This document shows, in pieces, positions 23,808 through 30,139 of a DNA stretch of 32,009 bases. Position 1 is the first letter of the stretch. The number at the start of each line of letters is the position of its first letter. The stretch comes from Streptomyces milbemycinicus. Its GTDB lineage: Bacteria; Actinomycetota; Actinomycetes; Streptomycetales; Streptomycetaceae. The DNA lies in assembly GCF_002154605.1 (NCBI RefSeq), contig NZ_MUNE01000126.1, positions 1 to 32,009 on the forward strand. The letters run 5' to 3'. Position numbers and translations under genes: made by a program. The notes below the pieces were generated by a model. It had not been told where the DNA came from. It made no database searches and was given only the letters and a program-made list of their open reading frames with translations.

Positions 23808-25055
23808 ATGCAGCGGGAGCTGACCGCCCCGACTCCGGCGGATCCGGAGGACGGCGGTCTGCCGGTCCTCCCGGAGCTGGCCGCGCGCTTCGCCGAGGCG
23901 GCCGGCCGTACCGCCCCCGAGCCGGTCGGCGGCGGCCCGGCGCTGCGCGCCGCCGCCTGCGGCTACTGGGAGCGGCGCGGCCTGTGGACCGACCCGGAGC
24001 ATGTCGCGGCGGCCCCCGGCGGGCAGCCGATGCTGCTCTCCCTGCTCGCCGCGGCCGGCGGTGACGTCCTGCTGACCCGGCCCTGCGCCTCCTGGTACGC
24101 ACCGCTGGCCCGGCTTGTCGGCCGCCCCGCCTACCACGTTCCGGTGCCCGCCGAGTGCGGTGGCGTCCCCGACCCGTTCGCGCTGCTGGAGACCGTACGC
24201 CGGGTGCGCGCGGAGGGCGGTGGGCCGCGGGTGCTGCTGCTGTCCGTCGCCGACGACCCGACCGGCACCACCGCCCCGCCCGAGCTGCTGCACGAGGTGT
24301 GCGAGGCGGCCGTGGCCGAGGGGATGCTGATCGTCAGCGACGAGACCTGGCGGGACACCGTGCACCACCCCCATGGCACGGTGCTGCTCAGCCCCGCCGA
24401 GATGTGCCCCGAGGACGTGGTGGTGCTCACCGATCTGGCGGGCGCCTTCACCCCGCCCGGCTGGCCCGCCGCGGTCGCCCGGTTCCCCGCCACCGAGCGC
24501 GGTGTCGAGCTGCGCGCCCGGGTGCTGTCCACCCTGGACGCGCTGCGCGCCGCGCCGCTGCCGCCCGTCGCCGCGGCCGCCGCCCACGCCCTCGACGAGC
24601 CCGAGCCGGTCCGCGAGCGCACCGCGGCCGCGGCCCGCGTCCACGGGGCGGTGGCCGCGGCGGTCTACCGCGCGCTGACCGCGGTCGGCGCGCTGTGCCG
24701 CCCGCCGCAGGCCGGCCGCCAGCTGTACGCCGACCTCGACGAGTTGCGCGGCGACCTCGCGGCCCGCGGCATCACCGACTCGGTGGAGCTGGAGCGCGAG
24801 CTGACCCGGCGGCTTCGCCACCCCGTACCGGGCGGCCACCGCTTCGGCGACGCCCCGCACACCCTGCGGGTGCGGCTGTCGACGCTGCCGCTGCTCGGCA
24901 CCGGGGAGCAGGCGCGGCTGGCCGCCCTCGCCGCCGCGGACCCGCTGCGGGTGCCGCATGTGGCCGAGGCGCTGACCGCCTTCGACACGGCCTTCCGCGA
25001 GCTGACCCGGGCCGGACCGAGGCCGACCGGCACCGAAGGGAGTCCACTGTCATGA
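23808..25055 (+). CDS. Aminotransferase class I/II fold protein lacking all lysines
   Basis: The product has 415 residues. The fold is recognisable: A-A-A-P-G-G-Q-P-M-L-L-S-L-L at about 67-80, D-P-T-G at 150-153 in place of N-P-T-G, and V-S-D-E-T-W at 176-181 with Asp178 as the PLP-nitrogen ligand. An L-R-V-R-L-S-T stretch near the end holds the likely substrate-carboxylate arginine. Where the PLP lysine and the following arginine belong (usually S-x-S-K, then G-x-R-x-G), it reads T-D-L-A-G-A-F (208-214) and G-W-P-A-A (218-222). I find no lysine anywhere in the protein, so normal transaminase chemistry is not possible. The start ATG follows GGAGG; a GTG at 23799 is an alternative. Its stop overlaps the next start by four bases. 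Confidence 0.85.
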   Translation: MQRELTAPTPADPEDGGLPVLPELAARFAEAAGRTAPEPVGGGPALRAAACGYWERRGLWTDPEHVAAAPGGQPMLLSLLAAAGGDVLLTRPCASWYAPLARLVGRPAYHVPVPAECGGVPDPFALLETVRRVRAEGGGPRVLLLSVADDPTGTTAPPELLHEVCEAAVAEGMLIVSDETWRDTVHHPHGTVLLSPAEMCPEDVVVLTDLAGAFTPPGWPAAVARFPATERGVELRARVLSTLDALRAAPLPPVAAAAAHALDEPEPVRERTAAAARVHGAVAAAVYRALTAVGALCRPPQAGRQLYADLDELRGDLAARGITDSVELERELTRRLRHPVPGGHRFGDAPHTLRVRLSTLPLLGTGEQARLAALAAADPLRVPHVAEALTAFDTAFRELTRAGPRPTGTEGSPLS

Positions 25056-26362
25056 CCGACCAGGCCGACCAGGCCCAACCGGCCGACCAGGCCCAGCCGG
25101 CCGGGCGACGCCCCGCCGGGCGGGCGCGCCCTGCCCCATGGACACCGCCGTGGACAACCCCGCGGCTGGGCCCCATCCGCGAGATCTTCTCCGGCCCGCG
25201 GCGCCGGCTGCGGCGGCTCGCCGCTCCGTCGGAGTCGCCCGCCACATCGCGGCAGGGGGCACCTCCCGGCGGTGGCCGGGGGACAGCGGTAGCCGGGGGA
25301 GACCTCGTGCTGCCGCAGGGGGCGCCTCCCGGCCGCAGGCCGGGGGAGTCGCAGCCTGCCCGACCGCCCGGCGGGGGCCTCGCCGCCCCGCGCCCCCGCG
25401 GTGAGCTCCGCGCCTGGCCGCGGTCGTTCGCCCACCGCCTCACCTCCCCGCTGCCCGGTGTCCGGGCGATCGCCCGGCTGGCCCGGGAGGGGCGGCTGCG
25501 CCCGCCGATCGAGGCGCTGCTGCAGATCCCCGAACTCCCCTTCGAACCGGGCCCGGCACCGGTCGTCGGACCCGGCGACACCGCGGTCACCTGGGCGGGG
25601 CACGCCAGTTGTGTGCTGCGGACGGGCGGGCTGACGGTGCTCACCGACCCCGTCTGGTCCCGCCGGATCCTCGGCACCCCGGTCCGGGTCACCCCGGTCG
25701 GGGTGCGCTGGGAGGATCTGCCGCCCATCGACGCCGTGGTCATCAGCCACAACCACTACGACCACCTCGACGCGCCCACACTCAGACGGCTGCCGCGCGA
25801 CACCCCCCTGTTCGTACCGGCCGGGCTCGCCCCCTGGTGCCGGGCGCGCCGCTTCACCGACGTCACCGAGCTCGACTGGTGGGAGGCGGCCGAACTGCCG
25901 GGCCCGGACGGGCCGGTGCGGTTCGACTTCGTACCCGCCCACCACTGGAGCAAGCGCACCCTGACCGACACCTGCCGCTCCCTGTGGGGCGGCTGGGTCA
26001 TCACCGACCCGGGTGGCAGCCGGACCTACTTCGCGGGCGACACCGGCTACGGACACTGGTTCGGGGAGATCGGCCGCCGCTATCCGGGCATCGACCTGGC
26101 GCTGCTGCCCATCGGCGCGTACGACCCGCGCTGGATGCTCCGTCCGGTGCACACCGATCCGGAGGAGGCCGTACGGGCGTTCGGGGATCTGGGTGCGCGG
26201 GTGATGATGCCGATGCACTGGTCGACCTTTCTGCTCTCCGCCGAGCCTCCGCTGCAGCCGCTGCTGCGGGTCCGTGCCGCATGGGAGGCGGCGGGGCTGC
26301 CGCGCGAGGCGCTGTGGGATCTGCCGGTCGGGGGCTCGCGGGTGCTCGACCGCGACGACTGA
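25052..26362 (+). CDS. Metallo-beta-lactamase-fold hydrolase (NAPE-PLD/UlaG-like)
   Basis: The product has 436 residues. The zinc motif H233-N-H235-Y-D237-H238 is intact. Later ligands are plausible in A-H-H-W-S-K-R, A-G-D-T-G-Y-G and M-H-W-S-T-F. The spacing and the H-H-W-S-K-R and M-H-W-S-T-F blocks resemble the NAPE-phospholipase D/RomA branch, suggesting hydrolysis of a phosphodiester or lipid-like substrate. The first 130 residues are low-complexity: D-Q-A-Q-P-A repeats, a basic stretch, then about 55 residues encoded by two copies of a palindromic DNA repeat. The ATG overlaps the stop of the aminotransferase-like gene, so both are cotranslated. Confidence 0.9.
   Translation: MTDQADQAQPADQAQPAGRRPAGRARPAPWTPPWTTPRLGPIREIFSGPRRRLRRLAAPSESPATSRQGAPPGGGRGTAVAGGDLVLPQGAPPGRRPGESQPARPPGGGLAAPRPRGELRAWPRSFAHRLTSPLPGVRAIARLAREGRLRPPIEALLQIPELPFEPGPAPVVGPGDTAVTWAGHASCVLRTGGLTVLTDPVWSRRILGTPVRVTPVGVRWEDLPPIDAVVISHNHYDHLDAPTLRRLPRDTPLFVPAGLAPWCRARRFTDVTELDWWEAAELPGPDGPVRFDFVPAHHWSKRTLTDTCRSLWGGWVITDPGGSRTYFAGDTGYGHWFGEIGRRYPGIDLALLPIGAYDPRWMLRPVHTDPEEAVRAFGDLGARVMMPMHWSTFLLSAEPPLQPLLRVRAAWEAAGLPREALWDLPVGGSRVLDRDD
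25253..25348. repeat. Two copies of a palindromic repeat inside the hydrolase gene
   Basis: CAGGGGGCACCTCCCGGC begins copy 1 (25253-25284), and the same block with one base changed begins copy 2 (25316-25348). Each continues to a GGCCGGGGGA half that pairs with the CTCCCGG half. From memory this resembles a palindrome common between Streptomyces genes (CTCCCCCGGCC...GGGAGGTGCCCCC). Here both copies are translated, as Q-G-A-P-P-G-G and Q-G-A-P-P-G-R. Confidence 0.75.
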
Positions 26363-26399
26363 ACGCATGGCAATTAGTGCATCAGTGGTCATAAGTGGC

Positions 26400-26419
26400 A
26401 GGTGGTGCGCACCCCACCT
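26400..26419. promoter_or_regulatory. Palindrome upstream of the beta-helix gene
   Basis: AGGTGG (26400-26405) and CCACCT (26414-26419) form a dyad around a partly palindromic spacer that includes GGTGCGCACC. It ends 12 bases before the ATG at 26432. It could be an operator or a structure in the leader; no regulator is linked. Confidence 0.3.
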
Positions 26420-26431
26420 AGCTTCCTGTTC

Positions 26432-27505
26432 ATGCGCACTCGACAGCTTCGCTACCTGGCGGTCCTTACGGCCGCCCTTGTCATCGAACTCGGTCCGCTG
26501 CCCACCGCTCACGCCAAGACCCAGCACGTCGTCAAGCCGGGGGAGTCGATCCAGGCCGCGGTGAAGGCCGCCAAGCCCGGCGACACCATCCTCGTCAAGG
26601 CCGGTACATACCGGGAGAACGTGCTGATCACCACCTCGAACCTGACTCTGAGCGGGGAGGGCAAGAAGACCGTCATCAAGCCGCCCGAGAAGGCGTCCGC
26701 GGACGACTGCGGCAAGGCCGAGACCGGTATCTGCGTCACCGGTACGGCCGAGCAGCCCCTCACCGATGTGCGGATCCGCTCGCTCAAGGTCACCGGCTTC
26801 GCCAAGAACGGCATTTGGGGGAAGCACACCGACCGGATGGACGTACGCCAGGTGACCGCCGCGCAGAACGGTCAGCAGGGCATCGGCCAGGAGAAGTCCA
26901 CCCGCGGCACCTTCCGCACCAACACCTCCAAGGACAACGGCCAGTCGGGCATCTTCCTCGCCAACACCGTCGACGAGGAGGGTGCGGCCCTCGACACCAA
27001 GGGCGCGGTCGTCCGCGACAACCGGCTCACCGGGAACCGGGTCGGGGTCGGCATCCGGCGTCTGCGGGTCCTGACCGTCCAGGGCAACACCCTCACCGGC
27101 AACTGCGGCGGCGTGTTCGTCGTCGGCGACGAGGGGACGCCCCGAGCCGGGGACCTGTCGGTCGTCAACAACAAGGTCTACGAGAACAACAAGTACTGCG
27201 CCCCCACTCCCCGCCTCGACTTCATCCAGGGCACCGGCATCCTCCTCACCGGCGTGGAGGACACGCGGGTGACGGGCAACGCGGTGCGGGACAACGTGGG
27301 CGCCTCGCCGATGTCCGGCGGGATCGTGCTCTTCCCCAGTGTCGTGGGCGCCAAGAACGCCCGTAACACCATCAAGGACAACGTGCTGGCCAACAACCTG
27401 CCCGCCGACCTGGCCGACCGTGACGCCGGCCCCGGCAACACCTTCGAGGGCAACACCTGCACGGTCTCCGAGCCCGCCGGCAAGTGTGCGAAGGGGGCGT
27501 CATGA
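26432..27505 (+). CDS. Secreted right-handed parallel beta-helix protein
   Basis: The product has 357 residues from the ATG at 26432. A Sec signal peptide covers about residues 1-28 (R-T-R-Q-L-R, a hydrophobic core, then T-A-H-A). The mature part has many short repeats rich in Asn, Gly and Val (V-R-D-N-R-L-T-G-N, V-Q-G-N-T-L-T-G-N, V-V-N-N-K-V-Y-E-N-N), typical of NosD/PbH1 beta-helices; the opening Q-A-A-V-K-A-A-K-P-G-D-T-I-L-V is the usual cap. Such proteins are often polysaccharide lyases or glycan-binding proteins, but no catalytic site is evident. Its TGA overlaps the ATG of the O-methyltransferase gene by four bases. Confidence 0.9.
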   Translation: MRTRQLRYLAVLTAALVIELGPLPTAHAKTQHVVKPGESIQAAVKAAKPGDTILVKAGTYRENVLITTSNLTLSGEGKKTVIKPPEKASADDCGKAETGICVTGTAEQPLTDVRIRSLKVTGFAKNGIWGKHTDRMDVRQVTAAQNGQQGIGQEKSTRGTFRTNTSKDNGQSGIFLANTVDEEGAALDTKGAVVRDNRLTGNRVGVGIRRLRVLTVQGNTLTGNCGGVFVVGDEGTPRAGDLSVVNNKVYENNKYCAPTPRLDFIQGTGILLTGVEDTRVTGNAVRDNVGASPMSGGIVLFPSVVGAKNARNTIKDNVLANNLPADLADRDAGPGNTFEGNTCTVSEPAGKCAKGAS

Positions 27506-28608
27506 CGTCGGTAAGGACCGCCGCGACCGATCCCGCCGCCACGAACAGCGTCACCGGCACTCACACCGCCTCCGCCGATGGCGTCCCGTCGAAGGCCGCC
27601 CCGCAGCTGCGGGAGCTCGTCTTCGGCGCGGCCCGGGCGGCGGCCGTCCGCGCGGCGGCCTCCCTGGGCGTCGCCGACGCCCTGGGGGAGCGGCCCGCCA
27701 CCGTCGCGGAACTGGCGACCGCGGTGGGCGCCGAGCCCGAGCGGCTGGGCCGGCTGCTGCGCTCCCTGGCCTGCTGCGGGGTGTTCGCCGAGACCGAGGA
27801 CGGCCGGATCGCGCACACCGAGATGTCCCGGCTGCTGCGCGAGGACGCCCCCGACAGCCTCAAGTACATCTGTCTGTGGTGCACCGAGCCGTGGACCTGG
27901 GAGACCTGGCCCCGGCTCGATACGGCCGTACGCTCCGACACCATCGCCTTCAACGACATCCACGGCAAGGGCTTCTTCACCTATCTGCACGAGGACGCGC
28001 CGGACTCGGCCCGCGTGTTCGACAAGGCGATGACCACCTCCAGCAGACAGTCCGCCGTGGAGCTCGCCGACTTCCTCGACCTCGGCGGGGCCAAAGAGGT
28101 GGCGGACATCGGTGGCGGCCAGGGACATGTCGTGGCGTCCCTGCTGGAGAAGCACCCGACGCTGCGCGGTACGCTGCTCGACCTCCCGCAGGTGGTGGCG
28201 AACGCGGACCCGCGGCTGCGCGACGGCGGGCCGCTGGCCTCACGCGCCCGGCTGGTGCCGGGCGACTGCCGGCGCGAGATCCCGGTGCAGGCCGACCTGT
28301 ACATCATCAAGAACATCCTGGAGTGGGACGACGAGTCCACCCGCAGGACGCTGGCCAACGTGGTGGCGGCGGCCCGGCCCGGCGCCCGGGTGCTGGTGAT
28401 CGAGAACCTTCTCGACAACAGCCCCTCGATGCGGTTCACCACCGCCATGGACCTGTTTCTGCTCCTCAACGTGGGGGGCCGGAAACATTCTTCGGACAGC
28501 CTGGTGACACGCATGACGGAGGCCGGGCTGAGCGTCACCGGCATCAGCCCCGTCAACCCGTATCTGCACGCGTTCGACAGCCGTGTGCCGGACCGCGTGG
28601 CCGCATGA
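27502..28608 (+). CDS. Acetylserotonin-type (family 2) O-methyltransferase
   Basis: The product has 368 residues. The N-terminal winged-helix dimerisation domain (about 35-115: L-G-V-A-D-A-L-G, L-G-R-L-L-R-S-L-A) is followed by a Rossmann domain with SAM motif I V-A-D-I-G-G-G-Q-G-H-V near 200-210. Then come L-L-D-L-P-Q-V (acidic ligand) and the I-I-K-N-I-L-E-W-D-D region, where plant and antibiotic-pathway relatives have H-V-L-H-D-W-D. Lys replaces the usual base histidine in that motif, so catalysis may differ. GAAGGGGG precedes the ATG. It is translationally coupled to a secreted beta-helix protein, although it should act in the cytosol. Confidence 0.9.
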   Translation: MTSVRTAATDPAATNSVTGTHTASADGVPSKAAPQLRELVFGAARAAAVRAAASLGVADALGERPATVAELATAVGAEPERLGRLLRSLACCGVFAETEDGRIAHTEMSRLLREDAPDSLKYICLWCTEPWTWETWPRLDTAVRSDTIAFNDIHGKGFFTYLHEDAPDSARVFDKAMTTSSRQSAVELADFLDLGGAKEVADIGGGQGHVVASLLEKHPTLRGTLLDLPQVVANADPRLRDGGPLASRARLVPGDCRREIPVQADLYIIKNILEWDDESTRRTLANVVAAARPGARVLVIENLLDNSPSMRFTTAMDLFLLLNVGGRKHSSDSLVTRMTEAGLSVTGISPVNPYLHAFDSRVPDRVAA

Positions 28609-28617
28609 CCACTCACA

Positions 28618-28657
28618 GCCGGGTGCCCGCGTGACGGTGTTCACGCGGGCACCCGGC
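28618..28657. terminator. Perfect 17-bp hairpin, bidirectional terminator
   Basis: Positions 28618-28634 pair perfectly with 28641-28657 around a six-base loop. It lies between the convergent O-methyltransferase (stop 28608) and sortase (stop 28694) genes, so it probably ends both transcripts. Confidence 0.85.
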
Positions 28658-28693
28658 GGCCCGGGCCCCATCCGGCGGTTCGGCAGGGCGGGT

Positions 28694-29365
28694 TCAGGCC
28701 CACTGGAAGGAGTCGAGGTGGGCGAACACGACGACATTGGCGGTGTAGTCGCGGACGGCGCGGTCGTACGAACCGCCGCAGGTGATCAGGCGCAGCTGCG
28801 CGTCGGGGGTCTGCCCGTACACCCGCTCGTCGGGGAAGTTCGCCTTGTTGAACGTCTCCACCGAGTCGACGACGAACGTCGCGACGATCCCGTCGGCGCG
28901 GGTGATGGTGACCCGGCTCCCGGTCTTGAGCGAGCTGAGCGGATAGAACACCGCCGGGCCCGTCTTGGTGTCCACATGCCCCGCCACGATCGCGTTGCCC
29001 CGCTCGCCCGGTGAGGGCCCGCCGTTGAACCAGCCGACCAGGTTGTTGTTGTCGGAGGGCGGCGGGATCAGCACCCCCGACCGGTCGAGCGTCAGCTCGG
29101 TGAACGGTGCGCTCACCCCGATGGAGGGGATGTCCAGATGTCTGGCGGGCGAGCGCGGCAGCGCGGGCCCGAGCCGGACCTCCTGAGGGGCGGCCGTCTG
29201 GGGGCGGGGGGTGAGCGTCGGTCCGGAGATCGCGGGCTTCTTCTGCGAGGGCTGCGTGGAGGCCGCGTCGACCGAGTTGTAGATCAGGAAGACGCCGATG
29301 AGGGCCGATGCGGCGGCCCAGCGGATGACGCGGGTGTTGCTGTCGGCACCGCCCTGTTTGCCCAT
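28694..29365 (-). CDS. Class F sortase
   Basis: The product has 223 residues from the ATG at 29365. One membrane segment lies at about 13-32, then a proline-rich linker and the sortase barrel from about 75. The catalytic His130 is in V-A-G-H-V-D-T, Cys196 in L-I-T-C-G-G and the arginine in D-R-A-V-R-D (202 or 205). The class F pattern C-G-G-S-Y-D...Y-T-A-N-V-V-V-F-A is clear. It should attach a surface protein to the cell wall from outside the membrane. AAGG precedes the ATG. The gene just upstream encodes a secreted repeat protein with a C-terminal anchor, a likely substrate. A hairpin lies between the two. Confidence 0.93.
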   Translation of the reverse strand: MGKQGGADSNTRVIRWAAASALIGVFLIYNSVDAASTQPSQKKPAISGPTLTPRPQTAAPQEVRLGPALPRSPARHLDIPSIGVSAPFTELTLDRSGVLIPPPSDNNNLVGWFNGGPSPGERGNAIVAGHVDTKTGPAVFYPLSSLKTGSRVTITRADGIVATFVVDSVETFNKANFPDERVYGQTPDAQLRLITCGGSYDRAVRDYTANVVVFAHLDSFQWA

Positions 29366-29413
29366 GGATTCTGCCTTTCTGGCCGGTGGAGAGGTCACCG
29401 GCAAAGAGCGTGG

Positions 29414-29458
29414 CGCTGCCGTGGCCAACCGCCACAAGCGGTGTTGGCCACGGCAGCG
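29414..29458. terminator. 16-bp hairpin between surface protein and sortase genes
   Basis: Positions 29414-29429 pair perfectly with 29443-29458, with extra pairing possible in the loop. It lies 22 bases after the surface-protein stop and 49 bases before the sortase start, on the same transcript. It could be a terminator or an attenuator that lowers sortase relative to surface protein. Confidence 0.7.
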
Positions 29459-29479
29459 GGGCTATGAAAAGCGGTCAGC

Positions 29480-30070
29480 TCAGATCGCGGTCCCAGTGGG
29501 CTTGCGGCGACGCAGGGCGTAGGCACCGGCGCCGAGGCCACCGAGGAGCAGGACCGAGCCGGCTGCCATGCCGCCACCGGTGGTGGCCATGCCGCCGCCA
29601 CCGGTGTGGACACCACCGTGCGGCTTCTCGTGCTCGCGCTCGCGCTCCTTGCCGTACGAGCTGCTGCCGCCCCAGCCGTGCTCCTCCTTGCCGTAACCGC
29701 CCTTTTCCTCTTCCTTGCCGTAGCTGCCCTTGCTGTAGTCGTCCTTGCCGTAGCCGGACTCTTCTTCCTTGCCCTTCTCGAAGCCGGACTCTTCTTCCTT
29801 GCCCTTCTCGAAGCCCGACTCCTCTTCCTTGCCCTTCTCGAAGCCCGACTCCTCTTCCTTACCCTTGCCGAAGTCGGACTCCTCCTTGCCCTTGCTCTCC
29901 TTCTCCTTCCAGGAGCCGCCGGAGCCGTAGTCCTCCGACTCCTGACCGCTGGAGTAGCCGCCGTGACCGCCCGGGTCGGAGACGTCAGCGGCGAACGCGG
30001 CGGCAGGTGCGCCCAGAGTCAGGGATGCGACAAGCGCCGTCCCGGCGATGAGTGCGCGAGTTGATCGCAT
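29480..30070 (-). CDS. Secreted repeat-rich surface protein with C-terminal membrane anchor
   Basis: The product has 196 residues. A signal peptide ends near A-F-A (residue 27). The middle is highly charged and rich in Gly, Glu, Lys and Ser, with four ten-residue repeats of the form G-F-E-K-G-K-E-E-E-S (about 67-106). A Gly-rich stretch (H-T-G-G-G-G-M-A-T-T-G-G-G) leads to a hydrophobic segment at about 169-186 and a basic tail R-R-R-K. This is the layout of a sortase substrate, but there is no LPXTG or LAXTG. The class F sortase gene lies directly downstream. GGAAGGA precedes the ATG. The protein may extend through the wall as a flexible spacer; its function is unknown. Confidence 0.85.
   Translation of the reverse strand: MRSTRALIAGTALVASLTLGAPAAAFAADVSDPGGHGGYSSGQESEDYGSGGSWKEKESKGKEESDFGKGKEEESGFEKGKEEESGFEKGKEEESGFEKGKEEESGYGKDDYSKGSYGKEEEKGGYGKEEHGWGGSSSYGKEREREHEKPHGGVHTGGGGMATTGGGMAAGSVLLLGGLGAGAYALRRRKPTGTAI
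29761..29880. repeat. 30-bp tandem repeats in the surface protein gene
   Basis: Four units of exactly 30 bases lie at 29761-29790, 29791-29820, 29821-29850 and 29851-29880. The first three are nearly identical and the fourth has diverged. Each encodes ten residues, so length changes keep the frame. Confidence 0.9.
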
Positions 30071-30139
30071 GAGTCATTCCTTCCGGCACCTGCACGATTA
30101 CTGACATTTGCCAGACAAAGGGATCGCGTAGGTGTCTTA

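Noticed and set aside
23131..29880. Short repeats at 23131-23190 and 29761-29880 as possible CRISPR arrays
   Set aside because: Units are directly adjacent with no spacers and keep the reading frame of protein genes; no cas gene is present.
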